Source: Sphingobacterium sp. B16(2022)
GTDB taxonomy: Bacteria; Bacteroidota; Bacteroidia; Sphingobacteriales; Sphingobacteriaceae
Direction: 5' to 3'
Assembly (NCBI RefSeq): GCF_012030425.1
Contig: NZ_JAAUVN010000005.1
Location: forward strand, 124,001-188,000
DNA length: 64,000 bases
Shown: positions 16,784-25,822 of the stretch, piece after piece
How positions within the stretch are numbered: the first letter of the stretch is position 1
How the letters are laid out: each line of letters begins with the position of its first letter
The notes under the pieces: generated by a model
What the model was told of the DNA's origin: nothing
Database searches by the model: none
Seen by the model: only the letters and a program-made list of their open reading frames with translations
Made by a program: the position numbers and the translations under genes

Positions 16784-19231
16784 ATGCGCTTTTTGAATAT
16801 ATCTATACTGCTGACCATATTTCTTTTTGTTTCTGACGCATATTCAAAAGTGTTGGCACAAGATAGTGCAAAGCAAGATTTCGTTTCACGTACCGAGATT
16901 TTCTTTAAAGAATCGGCGAAAAAAAGTCTTCAAGATATAGAGACAGATAAAGCGGCCATACGACAAAATCAAGTCATTGAAGAAATCGAAGTGCTGTCGA
17001 GGCAAGCCCGCTCTTTTTTGAAAAAAGGTTTTGATACTGTAGCCCTTATTCGCGATCTGAATCAAGTTTCCCAATGGCATAATATTTCCAAAGATGGTGT
17101 CTTTGAAAATAAGGGTACAACTCAAACCTCGCGCAACCTGACCACAACTTATCATATTCTTGATGCTCTTCATGCAGAGGTTTCTATCTATAAGAAACGG
17201 GTTGATCGTTATTTAGACCAGCTGGTTCGTTATAGATTTCAGATTGATTCGTTATGTAATGATAAATCACTATTTATATTATCTAAAGACTCAACGGAAC
17301 TCAATCAATATATTCACAAACTGAAAGTTGTAGCTGTGGAAATAACTCCTGTCACAACTTTATTAAAAGATAATATTAATACTATACAGACCATACAGAA
17401 TCAAGTTAATTTTGAGTTGCTTCAACTTCAAACTGGAATGGAAGAAATTGAATACGATCAACAGCAAATTTCAGATAAAACATTTCAACAAGAATTTTTA
17501 AATCTTTGGGAAGAAAGTAATTTTGATCGGCCGATCCACGAAGTGCTTTACTTTTCCGCACTAAAAGCAAAGCTGGTATTCTTTTATTACCTAAAGGGGC
17601 ATTGGGGAAAGATTATTCTTTCTGTTTTATTGTTACTTCTCGTAACGACCTATCTTTATTCTTTACGATCTGGAATTAGAAATATAAATAATAAAGAAGA
17701 AGTGAAAAGTATGCTACTAAGCTCTCCATTTCTATCAGGAATAGTGATTACGCTCAGTGTAGCTCAGTTTTTATTTCCTAATCCACCATTTATTTTTACT
17801 GCGGGAATTGTATTAGTATCTGCTTTGATGATCACTATTATATTTAGAAAAGAAATTTCTAAATATTGGTTGGGTATCTGGGTTATTTTTGTCGTTTTGT
17901 TTGCCTTTGTAGCTGTAGATAATCTTGTATTGCAGGCTTCTAGGCCAGAAAGATGGTTAATGGTTATTCTTGCCATGATAAGTTTTGTTACTGGTATCTT
18001 TATTCTTTTTAATAAAGAGCGTCATCAAGAATTACGTGAGCGTTGGATTCTTATACCGATCTTTCTTATGACCATAATGGAACTTTTTTCGATTTTGTTT
18101 AATGTATTGGGGCGCTTCAATATTGCTAAAATTTTGATGGTTGCAGGTTTGATGAATGTCGTTGTTGCGATTGTTTTTCTTTGGGTGATTAGGCTGGTTA
18201 ATGAGGGATTGACTTATGCCTCTAATCTTTATAAAAAGCAGGAAAGAAGACTTTTTTACATTAATTATAATCGAGTTGGTAAGCGGGCCCCATTCTTTTT
18301 TTACGCTATTTTAATTGTTGGCTGGTTCGTATTATTTGGACGAAATTTTTATGAGTTTAGGCTTTTGTCAGAACCATTAAAAAGTTTTTTTCAGGAAGAA
18401 CATCAGTTAGGAAGTTATACCTTTTCGATATATAACTTGCTTATTTTTATGCTTATTATGATCGGAGCCACCGTACTTTCCAAAATAGTATCTTTTTTTG
18501 CATCAGACTCCCAATGGAATTCCAACGATGATAAGCAGGAGAAAAAGTTCCGTTTGGGAAGCTGGATTCTGCTCATTCGTATCAGTATTATCTCAATCGG
18601 TTTTTTCCTAGCCTTCGCCGCTGCCGGAATTCCCGTAGATCAAATCATGTTAGTGATTGGTGCTTTGGGTGTAGGAATTGGTTTTGGCTTACAATCACTA
18701 GTCAATAATCTAGTCAGTGGATTGATTATAGCTTTTGAAAAACCGGTTAACGTAGATGATCTAATCGAAATTGACGGACATGCCGGTAAGGTTAAATCTA
18801 TTGGTTTTCGTAGCAGTGTAATTGCTACACTAGATGGTGCTGATCTCATTATGCCTAATGGTGATCTTTTGAATTCCAATGTATTAAATTGGACTGTCGG
18901 TGGTTTTAAAAAACGAATACATATTCAGTTAGAGGTAAAATATGGGTCAGATCTGGATAAAGTAAAAATGTTAATCGTAGATGTTTTAAATAAGAATGAT
19001 CAGATATTCGCTACTCCTGCTGTATCCGTGCAATTTGGAAGTCTGTCAGCACAATCTATAATGATAGAAATTTACTTCTGGGTGAAAACTTTAAAAGACA
19101 CGGGTCAGGTAAGAAGCGATGTGATTAAAACCATCCAATCTGTATTTCAGGAGAATGGAGTTGATCTGGCCTTACCGAAACAAGAGCTACTGTGGAAAAA
19201 TGAACCTGAGTCAAATAATACGATTGACTAA
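16784..19231 (+). CDS. MscS family mechanosensitive ion channel with long periplasmic N-terminus
   Basis: The protein has 815 residues. A signal peptide (about 1-26, ending VLAQ) precedes a helical, coiled-coil-rich periplasmic region (about 30-250), followed by eight or more membrane segments from about residue 265. The MscS core begins around residue 605, with pore helix VIGALGVGIGFGLQSLVNNLVSG at about 625-647 (glycine/alanine packed), then the beta domain DLIEIDGHAGKVKSIGFRS and the cytoplasmic vestibule. The layout matches the large MscK/MscM class, which opens under membrane tension to release osmolytes. The channel role is firm; gating and ion choice are not visible. The PCMD gene follows after 47 bases. 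Confidence 0.9.
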   Translation: MRFLNISILLTIFLFVSDAYSKVLAQDSAKQDFVSRTEIFFKESAKKSLQDIETDKAAIRQNQVIEEIEVLSRQARSFLKKGFDTVALIRDLNQVSQWHNISKDGVFENKGTTQTSRNLTTTYHILDALHAEVSIYKKRVDRYLDQLVRYRFQIDSLCNDKSLFILSKDSTELNQYIHKLKVVAVEITPVTTLLKDNINTIQTIQNQVNFELLQLQTGMEEIEYDQQQISDKTFQQEFLNLWEESNFDRPIHEVLYFSALKAKLVFFYYLKGHWGKIILSVLLLLLVTTYLYSLRSGIRNINNKEEVKSMLLSSPFLSGIVITLSVAQFLFPNPPFIFTAGIVLVSALMITIIFRKEISKYWLGIWVIFVVLFAFVAVDNLVLQASRPERWLMVILAMISFVTGIFILFNKERHQELRERWILIPIFLMTIMELFSILFNVLGRFNIAKILMVAGLMNVVVAIVFLWVIRLVNEGLTYASNLYKKQERRLFYINYNRVGKRAPFFFYAILIVGWFVLFGRNFYEFRLLSEPLKSFFQEEHQLGSYTFSIYNLLIFMLIMIGATVLSKIVSFFASDSQWNSNDDKQEKKFRLGSWILLIRISIISIGFFLAFAAAGIPVDQIMLVIGALGVGIGFGLQSLVNNLVSGLIIAFEKPVNVDDLIEIDGHAGKVKSIGFRSSVIATLDGADLIMPNGDLLNSNVLNWTVGGFKKRIHIQLEVKYGSDLDKVKMLIVDVLNKNDQIFATPAVSVQFGSLSAQSIMIEIYFWVKTLKDTGQVRSDVIKTIQSVFQENGVDLALPKQELLWKNEPESNNTID

Positions 19232-19278
19232 TCAAATGAGAATGGTTTACGTAATTAATAAATACTAATCAAGGAACG

Positions 19279-20343
19279 ATGAGAAAACGGCTTTTTGCCA
19301 CGCTATTTCTATGCATAGTACTTATGCAAGGCTGTATTAAGGATGCTCCGCAAAATCCTGAGGCAGATATTGAATCCGTTACTGTTGATCCACATTTACT
19401 AACTGGTAATGTGTTTATAGATCAGATAAATCGGACAATAACATTAAACCTTACAAACGAAGCCTATGATTCGGGAATCTCTCCGGTGCTGACGTTATCT
19501 AGGGGTGCTTCTGTAAAACCAGCAAGTGGAACACTGATCAAGTTTGACGGTGATCAAGAAATTGTATATGATGTCACTTCAGAATCAGGAGAAAACACCA
19601 AACGGTATACGGTTAAAGTTGTGAATATTGGTCATTGGGATTTTGCTTTTCAAAATTGGGCTAGTCATCCTACAGATAAATATGAGTATCCGGTAGAGGA
19701 TGATGGATTACAGCTCTGGTCCTCCGGCAATCCGGGAGTTGCGCTTTCGGGTGTTCCTGCGCGCAGTGACGCATACCCGACACGATCCACTACAGATGGT
19801 TACCTTGGAACGAAGGCTGCAGAACTGGTTACGATTAAAGGTACACCTTTATCAGAACTTATTGGTATTCGACTGTATGCAGGTTCTTTGTTTTTAGGAA
19901 ATTTTAATGCTTCTGAGGCTATGCTTAATCCGTTGGCGGCGACAGAATTTGGAGAACCTTATAAGGGGCTTCCTAAATCTTTCACAGGTTATTATAAATA
20001 TAGTGCAGGACCTGATTTTATAAATAAGGTAGGTCAGGTTCAGCCAGGAGTGAAAGACAAATGTAGTATCTATGCCGTTTTGTTTAACGGTCCGGATAGA
20101 CTTAATGCGACTAATATTATGAATTCGGACCGGATAATTGCGCGTGCGGATCTTCAGGATGGCTCTGATAAAACCAATTTTACACGTTTTGATATTCCTT
20201 TTGTATATAAACAGGATGCTAGTATTGGTAAAAATTTGATGATGGCCATTGTTACCTCGTCCAGTGCTGAAGGGGATCAATATAGAGGAGCGATAGGATC
20301 GAGATTGGTGGTAGATAGTTTAAGAATCGTACCTTTATTATGA
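19279..20343 (+). CDS. PCMD domain lipoprotein
   Basis: The protein has 354 residues and a lipoprotein signal with Cys19 (LMQGC). After an immunoglobulin-like beta region (about 30-120, with YDVTSESGENTKRYTVKVV), the rest matches the PCMD ('putative carbohydrate metabolism') domain: WDFAFQNWASHP at its start, GYLGTKAAELVT and LFNGPD in the middle, and LVVDSLRIV at the end. Such proteins sit on the outer membrane of Bacteroidota and are thought to bind glycans; no reaction is known. The stop codon overlaps the start of the outer-membrane barrel gene (ATGA), so the two are translated together and probably work together at the cell surface. Confidence 0.85.
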   Translation: MRKRLFATLFLCIVLMQGCIKDAPQNPEADIESVTVDPHLLTGNVFIDQINRTITLNLTNEAYDSGISPVLTLSRGASVKPASGTLIKFDGDQEIVYDVTSESGENTKRYTVKVVNIGHWDFAFQNWASHPTDKYEYPVEDDGLQLWSSGNPGVALSGVPARSDAYPTRSTTDGYLGTKAAELVTIKGTPLSELIGIRLYAGSLFLGNFNASEAMLNPLAATEFGEPYKGLPKSFTGYYKYSAGPDFINKVGQVQPGVKDKCSIYAVLFNGPDRLNATNIMNSDRIIARADLQDGSDKTNFTRFDIPFVYKQDASIGKNLMMAIVTSSSAEGDQYRGAIGSRLVVDSLRIVPLL

Positions 20344-21110
20344 AGAAATATATAACGTTATCCCTTTATTGTTGTCTATTGGTGGGATCAAATATCTTGT
20401 ACGCACAAGACATAAAGCGAAAGTTTTTATTTGATCAGATTAAGCATTCAATTACATTAGGTTATAATATTGGTGCTACGGCTCCTTTTTCTTTTCCTAA
20501 TACCATTCGTCAGATCAATAGTTATGCACCGATATTTTCACCTTCTATTGGCTATCAGGCTACATATGATCTTTCATCAAAGTGGTTTGTAGGTACTGGA
20601 TTAAGCGTAGATGTTAAAGGAATGAAAGTAACTGACAGTGTCCAGTACTTTCATACTATTATTTCTGTGGATAATGGTAATGGTGAAAAAGGCTCTTTTG
20701 AAGGAGATTTTACAGGAACAAACGCCACGACATCCCGAAATGTGTATTTAACGCTACCTGTTTTTTCAGGTTACCGTCAGGGAGAATGGGATTTTAAATT
20801 AGGGATGTATTTCGCTTGTTTATTATCGGCTGAATTCAAAGGAACTGTGTCAGATGGTTATATTAGAAAAGGTAATTCATTAGGTGAAAAAGTATTGATT
20901 GAAAGTGCTGATTTTGACTTTTCAAGAGAGGTGAGATCCTTTGATATTGGAGCTCATTTAGGAGTTTCAAGGCATTTTGGTCAACGTTGGGCGGCAGATC
21001 TGACAGGACAATTAGGCTTAAATCCGGTTTTCACTTCATCTTTCCGTGGAATAGGATATAATTTGCATAATATGTATCTAACACTTGGTGTAGCATATAG
21101 ACTTTGGTAA
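20340..21110 (+). CDS. Outer-membrane beta-barrel protein
   Basis: The protein has 256 residues. The signal peptide ends near residue 23 (LYAQ). The mature chain has alternating-polarity strands with Gly and aromatic residues and ends in a typical barrel terminus (MYLTLGVAYRLW, aromatic last residue), as needed for insertion by the Bam complex. It resembles PorT-like/porin-family small barrels. The 4-base overlap with the PCMD lipoprotein gene points to a shared surface function. No specific ligand or function can be given. Confidence 0.8.
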   Translation: MKKYITLSLYCCLLVGSNILYAQDIKRKFLFDQIKHSITLGYNIGATAPFSFPNTIRQINSYAPIFSPSIGYQATYDLSSKWFVGTGLSVDVKGMKVTDSVQYFHTIISVDNGNGEKGSFEGDFTGTNATTSRNVYLTLPVFSGYRQGEWDFKLGMYFACLLSAEFKGTVSDGYIRKGNSLGEKVLIESADFDFSREVRSFDIGAHLGVSRHFGQRWAADLTGQLGLNPVFTSSFRGIGYNLHNMYLTLGVAYRLW

Positions 21111-21155
21111 TACAAACTTGAATAGGTTGGCTATTTTTAATAGTTCTGATATTTA

Positions 21156-21186
21156 AAAACAAGCTCTATTTCAGAGCTTGTTTTAT
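21156..21186 (+). terminator. Terminator after the barrel gene
   Basis: A perfect 12-bp stem (AAAACAAGCTCT, 21156-21167, with AGAGCTTGTTTT, 21173-21184) and a 5-base loop, ending in T residues. It can also serve the convergent dxs gene because A residues precede it. Confidence 0.85.
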
Positions 21187-21238
21187 TTGCTTAAATCAAG
21201 ATACAAGCGCAGCATATTTATATAACTAATTGTTTTTT

Positions 21239-23140
21239 TTAAGAGATGTTCTCTTTATTTGGTTCATGGTGTAGTGATCTAATCAAAGAAATTATAGCTT
21301 TCTTATCATATCCGTATATTGCATGAAGTTGATTCTGGGTTCCCTGTGTCGCAAATGTATCAGGTAACCCCAGACGTTTTAAAATGGAATGATATCCATT
21401 ATCTACCATAAATTCCATTACTGCACTACCTATCCCGCCTATGATACTACCATCTTCTATAGTAATCACGACTGAAAATTGACTAAAGACATCGTGCAGT
21501 AATGTTTCATCAATAGGTTTAAAGAACCGGAGGTCGTAATGGGCTACATCAATGTGATCATCCAAAAGTTCTTGACAGGCTTCTACTGCAAATTGACCTA
21601 TCGGACCGAGCGATAATATGGCTATTCTTTTTCCAGATTTGATTTTTCGTCCCTTTCCGAGAGGTATTTTGCAAAACTTACTTTTGAGCTCACCAGAGCC
21701 TACGCTTTTTGGATAGCGTATCGCGAAAGGACCATTTAACGTATCGCATTGTGCTGTGAAAAGCAGATTTTTAAAATCATCCAAATCCATGGGAGATGCA
21801 CCTGTTATGTTGGGTATACATCTAAGAAAGGAAATGTCAAATGCGCCGTGATGTGTTGGCCCATCTGTGCCAACAACACCTGCACGATCTATGCAGAATA
21901 CAACAGGTAACTTTTGCAAAGCGACATCATGTATGAGCTGATCGTAGGCGCGCTGTAGGAATGTTGAATATATTGCGCAAAATGGCAACAGGCCGTCAGC
22001 GGCAAGTCCAGCACAAAAAGTAACGGAATGTTGTTCGGCAATACCGACATCAAAAACTCGGTCAGGCATTTCTGATTTCATCTTCGATAACGAGCTACCC
22101 GATAACATGGCTGGACTGACTGCTATGATGCGGTCATTGGTTTTTGCTAGTGTAAGTAGCGTATTTCCAAAAACCTCCTGAAAAGTGGGACTGCGATTAA
22201 CTGTACTCAACTTCGCTCCCGTTGATTTATTAAAAGTTCCTGGAGCATGCCATTTTTTAGGATCGGCCAGAGCGGGAGCAAATCCCTTTCCTTTGATAGT
22301 AACACAATGAAGTAATTTTGGTCCTGGTATGTGCTTTAGTTTTTCGAACAAACCAATCATTTTTTTTAGATCATGTCCATCTACAGGACCAAAATATCGT
22401 ATGTTTAATGCTTCGAAAAGATTACTATGCTGCATAAATCCTCCCTTAATGATTTTATCAAATTTTCGCAGCGTCTCTGAAGCCCATTTTGTGGATGAAT
22501 TTTCTGATGAAAGGAGATTTTTGAGATGTAACTTTAACGTATTGTAATATTTAGCGGTAGTGAGATCTGTCAAATAATTTTGTAGTGCACCGGTATTGCT
22601 ATCGATAGACATATTATTATCATTGAGTATAATAAGCATGTTTGGTTGTTCATATCCCGCATTGTTCATTGCTTCAAAGGCTTGTCCTGCTGTCATCGCC
22701 CCATCTCCAATAACAGCAATATGCTGCCGGTTGAGTTCTCCGCGATATTTGGCTGCGATAGCCATACCTAGGATGGCCGAAATGGAGGTAGAAGAATGAC
22801 CAGTTCCAAATGCATCAAATTCGCTTTCGTCCCTACAGGGGAAACCGCTTATACCTCCTAGTACTCGGTTAGAGTAAAAAGATTTTCTTCTTCCTGTGAG
22901 TAATTTATGAGGATAAGCTTGATGTCCTACATCCCAGATCAGTTTGTCTATAGGCGTATTAAAAACATAATGTAAGGCCACAGTAAGTTCAACAACACCT
23001 AAACTAGAACTGAAATGACCTCCGTTTACGGCAACATGATCGATAATAAACGATCGTAAGTCTTCGCATACAACTTGTAAAGAGGAAAAGGATAAATTGC
23101 GTAGATCTACTGGACTACTTATGAAATTATTAGGGGACAT
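21239..23140 (-). CDS. dxs: 1-deoxy-D-xylulose-5-phosphate synthase
   Basis: The protein has 633 residues, full length for DXS. Visible motifs are IWDVGHQAYPHKLLTGR (about 64-80), the thiamine diphosphate signature GDGAMTAGQAFEAMNNAG (about 145-162) with the NDNNMSI metal site, the catalytic GIAEQHSVTFCAGLA of the transketolase-like central domain, and DGPTHHGAFD. The enzyme condenses pyruvate and glyceraldehyde-3-phosphate to DXP, precursor of isoprenoids, thiamine and, in the PdxJ route, pyridoxal phosphate. It is alone in its direction and divergent from a PLP-binding MocR-type regulator 77 bases away. This suggests a regulated, perhaps second, DXS (inference). Confidence 0.95.
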   Translation of the reverse strand: MSPNNFISSPVDLRNLSFSSLQVVCEDLRSFIIDHVAVNGGHFSSSLGVVELTVALHYVFNTPIDKLIWDVGHQAYPHKLLTGRRKSFYSNRVLGGISGFPCRDESEFDAFGTGHSSTSISAILGMAIAAKYRGELNRQHIAVIGDGAMTAGQAFEAMNNAGYEQPNMLIILNDNNMSIDSNTGALQNYLTDLTTAKYYNTLKLHLKNLLSSENSSTKWASETLRKFDKIIKGGFMQHSNLFEALNIRYFGPVDGHDLKKMIGLFEKLKHIPGPKLLHCVTIKGKGFAPALADPKKWHAPGTFNKSTGAKLSTVNRSPTFQEVFGNTLLTLAKTNDRIIAVSPAMLSGSSLSKMKSEMPDRVFDVGIAEQHSVTFCAGLAADGLLPFCAIYSTFLQRAYDQLIHDVALQKLPVVFCIDRAGVVGTDGPTHHGAFDISFLRCIPNITGASPMDLDDFKNLLFTAQCDTLNGPFAIRYPKSVGSGELKSKFCKIPLGKGRKIKSGKRIAILSLGPIGQFAVEACQELLDDHIDVAHYDLRFFKPIDETLLHDVFSQFSVVITIEDGSIIGGIGSAVMEFMVDNGYHSILKRLGLPDTFATQGTQNQLHAIYGYDKKAIISLIRSLHHEPNKENIS

Positions 23141-23154
23141 AGTATTTTTTTTCT

Positions 23155-23162
23155 CAAAGGTA
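23155..23162 (-). promoter_or_regulatory. Candidate -7 promoter box for dxs
   Basis: On the minus strand this reads TACCTTTG, matching the Bacteroidota TAnnTTTG box, 15 bases before the dxs start. No good -33 TTTG is seen at the right distance. It lies only 7 bases from the opposing box of the MocR gene, so the two promoters would interfere. Confidence 0.4.
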
Positions 23163-23169
23163 AATTACT

Positions 23170-23177
23170 TAGATTTG
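23170..23177 (+). promoter_or_regulatory. Candidate -7 promoter box for the MocR-type gene
   Basis: TAGATTTG matches the TAnnTTTG consensus. A T run at about 23145-23151 could stand in for the -33 TTTG at a spacing near 19. Transcription would start about 35 bases before the ATG at 23218. Confidence 0.4.
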
Positions 23178-23217
23178 CGATATAGGTGTAGATTTTGTAA
23201 AACTTACCAGTACAGAT

Positions 23218-24624
23218 ATGAAGGCGTATAAATTCGAACTATTTACCAGTACTATAGAAAAAAATATCAAAGATGGTATTTTCAAGCCAGGTCATAAACT
23301 GCCTTCCGTTCGTGAGTTGAAAGAACAGTTTAAGATCAGTGTCAGTACAATACAAAATGGGTACGAATATCTGATGATTCATGGTTTAGTGGAAAGTATT
23401 CCTAAATCGGGTTATTATGTAAGTTATCAAACAAAAAAAAATGTAGAAGAGTTAAAAAGTGACCGTATTCCAGTCATTAGGGATGCTATATTTAAGAATC
23501 ATCTTGGACTTACAACTTCTGCGGGAGCAGGAAAGACATTTTCTGAGTTTAATGTAGCTGCTCCTGGAGATTTGCTTGTGCCACAAAAGTTAGTGTTGCG
23601 GACGATGCAACAGGTGATCCGGGAGCAGGGGGCAGGTCTACTTCGGTATTATCCTTCAAATGGTTCTGTTGAGTTAAAAGAACATATTATCACACGTGCG
23701 GCAGCTTATCGTACTGTTATTCATATGGATGAGCTAATTATTACAGATGGTGCATTGCAGGCTTTATATATTGCTCTGGCTACAGTTTGTTCTTCGGGCG
23801 ATGTTGTAGCAGTGGAAAATCCCTGTGTATTTTCGGTACTTGAAGTAATAAGGGTATTGAACCTGAAAGTTATCGAGATTTCTGTAGATCCGGTTTTGGG
23901 ATTTGATATTAATTTTTTCAGAGAGGCATGCCTTCACAATCCGGTTAAAGCGGCGATTGTAACTTCAAATTTTCATAACCCGACAGGGATATTAATGTCA
24001 GATGAACAAAAGCTAGCCTTAGTTACTGTAGCACAATACTATAATGTTGCGCTTATTGAAAATGATATGTATGGTGATCTGAATTTTCATGGACAGCGAC
24101 CGACTACTTTGAGAAGTTTTGATGTAAGTGGTCTAGTTCTTACTTATTCGTCCTATTCGAAAACTTTGGCTCCCGGTATAAGACTAGGTTGGTTGGCGGC
24201 TGGAAAATTTATGCAACGGGCAGAGCAGATTAAATTTTCATTGGGAAGTACCGTTTCTCCTTTATATCAGGAGACGCTAAATAAACTGATGACAGGAAGT
24301 AGTTACGATCGTCATATACGTTCCTTTAGAATGCAATTGGCTAAGAATGCCTATAGTACTGTACACTTGCTTTCTGCTAATTTTCCGGACAGTACTTCTA
24401 TTTTAATGCCAGCAGGAGGCTATAATATTTGGGTAAAGATGCCTGACGGGACAGACATGCTTAAATTTTACAGACAATGTGAGCAAATAGGAGTGAGATT
24501 TACTCCTGGGTATACTTTTTCATTTTCGGGGGCGTTCGCAAATTACTTTCGAGTAGTATTTGCAGACAAATTTTCTGTTAAGAAGATAGAAGCGATTATG
24601 CTTGCTGGTCAACTAATGCGATAA
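23218..24624 (+). CDS. MocR-type GntR/aminotransferase transcriptional regulator
   Basis: The protein has 468 residues. Residues 1-75 are a GntR winged helix (GHKLPSVRELKEQFKISVST). The rest is a fold-type I aminotransferase domain that binds PLP: ENDMYGDLNF carries the cofactor Asp/Tyr region, and Lys315 in SYSKTLAPGIRLGW is the Schiff-base lysine. Members of the family (PdxR, GabR) sense PLP or amino compounds and do not catalyse transamination. Divergent placement 77 bases from dxs suggests it controls that gene, and DXP feeds PLP synthesis in organisms with PdxJ. That link is inference. The alternative is a regulator of some unlinked gene. Confidence 0.9.
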   Translation: MKAYKFELFTSTIEKNIKDGIFKPGHKLPSVRELKEQFKISVSTIQNGYEYLMIHGLVESIPKSGYYVSYQTKKNVEELKSDRIPVIRDAIFKNHLGLTTSAGAGKTFSEFNVAAPGDLLVPQKLVLRTMQQVIREQGAGLLRYYPSNGSVELKEHIITRAAAYRTVIHMDELIITDGALQALYIALATVCSSGDVVAVENPCVFSVLEVIRVLNLKVIEISVDPVLGFDINFFREACLHNPVKAAIVTSNFHNPTGILMSDEQKLALVTVAQYYNVALIENDMYGDLNFHGQRPTTLRSFDVSGLVLTYSSYSKTLAPGIRLGWLAAGKFMQRAEQIKFSLGSTVSPLYQETLNKLMTGSSYDRHIRSFRMQLAKNAYSTVHLLSANFPDSTSILMPAGGYNIWVKMPDGTDMLKFYRQCEQIGVRFTPGYTFSFSGAFANYFRVVFADKFSVKKIEAIMLAGQLMR

Positions 24625-24712
24625 CAACTGTACTGCTTCATGTTGCATAAGCTGTTCTCTTTATTCTTTTGAAAGACTTATACATTTGTGCACACACATT
24701 TATGATATCAGT

Positions 24713-25219
24713 ATGAAAATAATAATCAAATTTACTATAGCTACAGAAGAAGGATTGGCAGCTCTTTTAACATTAACGCATGCGATAGCGATAGAAAAGT
24801 TTTCAAAACATCTAGAGCTTTCGTTCGTAGAGAAATATATACATGAAAATTTTAGTGATAGCAATTTGGTTGAAGAATTAAATAGCATGTCAAATCAATG
24901 GCTCATCGCATACGTCGATAATATACCGGCAGGATTCGTCCAAATTACGTCAAAGGGCGTTAGACCTTCGAGTTTAGACCGTAAACGGGCTATCCGTATT
25001 GCCAATTTTGGGATCTTAAAAAAATATTTTAATCTGGGTGTAGAAGAAGCATTACTGGAAAAAAGTTTATCCGTCTGCAGGCCATATGAAGCGGTATGGA
25101 TCCACGAGTATATTCAAAATCCCTTTATCAGACTTTTTGAAAGTAAGGGATTTGTTAAACAGTCGGAGATAAATCAACTTGATGAATTGCCTTTGAATGC
25201 AGTATATTTAATTGCATAA
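24713..25219 (+). CDS. GNAT family N-acetyltransferase
   Basis: The protein has 168 residues from the ATG at 24713 (MKIIIKFTIAT); a TTG-initiated extension from 24686 is also open but unlikely. The order of elements fits GNAT: an N-terminal beta-alpha unit, helix ending in LSFVEKYIHENF, central strand QWLIAYVDNIPAGFVQIT, a region around RIANFGILKKYFNLGVEEALLEKSL where acetyl-CoA binds, and the end motif IRLFESKGFVKQ. The usual Q/RxxGxG/A loop is weak (KKYFNLGV). The acceptor is unknown. A TACATTTG box at 24681-24688 could be its -7 promoter. Confidence 0.75.
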   Translation: MKIIIKFTIATEEGLAALLTLTHAIAIEKFSKHLELSFVEKYIHENFSDSNLVEELNSMSNQWLIAYVDNIPAGFVQITSKGVRPSSLDRKRAIRIANFGILKKYFNLGVEEALLEKSLSVCRPYEAVWIHEYIQNPFIRLFESKGFVKQSEINQLDELPLNAVYLIA

Positions 25220-25480
25220 TTTATTTAAGAGAATGTTCTTGAAATCTTAAAGGCAGACGTTAAGTTTTGTCTTCTGATTTTATTGACAAGGAAAAAGTAT
25301 ATATCTAATCGCGATCATATACATTAATCACTATTTTTTAGTACCTTATATTACGTTAAATTGCATCTATTCATGTGATTATAAATTTCTTGAATACGAT
25401 TTGAAAAAAAATGTCCCGAATTACGATCCTCATTTGTCATTAAAATAAATAGTATATTTATTAACCTTAATTAAGAAAAG

Positions 25481-25822
25481 ATGAAAGAGTTTTTATTGTT
25501 GATTCGTGAGTCTTCGACTTATGGCAACCTATCGGTAGAAGATATGCAGGCTGATATTCAGGAACATATCAATTGGGTAGAGGAACTGGTTGCAAATGGA
25601 CATTTTCTAGAAGGAAATCCACTAGAAGCTAATGGAGTTACATTAAAGAAGGATATGATTTCAGATGGTCCATACATCGAGACAAAAGAATGTGTTAGCG
25701 GTTACTACAAATTAAGTGTGAAAAGTTTGGAAGAAGCAACACAGCTTGCTAAAAGTTGTCCTGATTTAAAGAATGGTGCAACTTTAGAAATACGGGAGAT
25801 TATCATTACCGATGAGCAATAA
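25481..25822 (+). CDS. YCII-related (DGPF-type) protein paired with ECF sigma factor
   Basis: The protein has 113 residues of the YCII/DGPF fold (ferredoxin-like). The family motif appears as SDGPYIETKE (about 66-75), followed by SGYYKL and the C-terminal LEIREI. It overlaps the start of the sigma-factor gene by 11 bases. This overlap of a DGPF protein with an ECF42-type sigma factor is a recognised conserved pair. The biochemical role is not established; it may modulate the sigma factor or respond with it. It is preceded by about 260 bases of AT-rich spacer. Confidence 0.85.
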   Translation: MKEFLLLIRESSTYGNLSVEDMQADIQEHINWVEELVANGHFLEGNPLEANGVTLKKDMISDGPYIETKECVSGYYKLSVKSLEEATQLAKSCPDLKNGATLEIREIIITDEQ

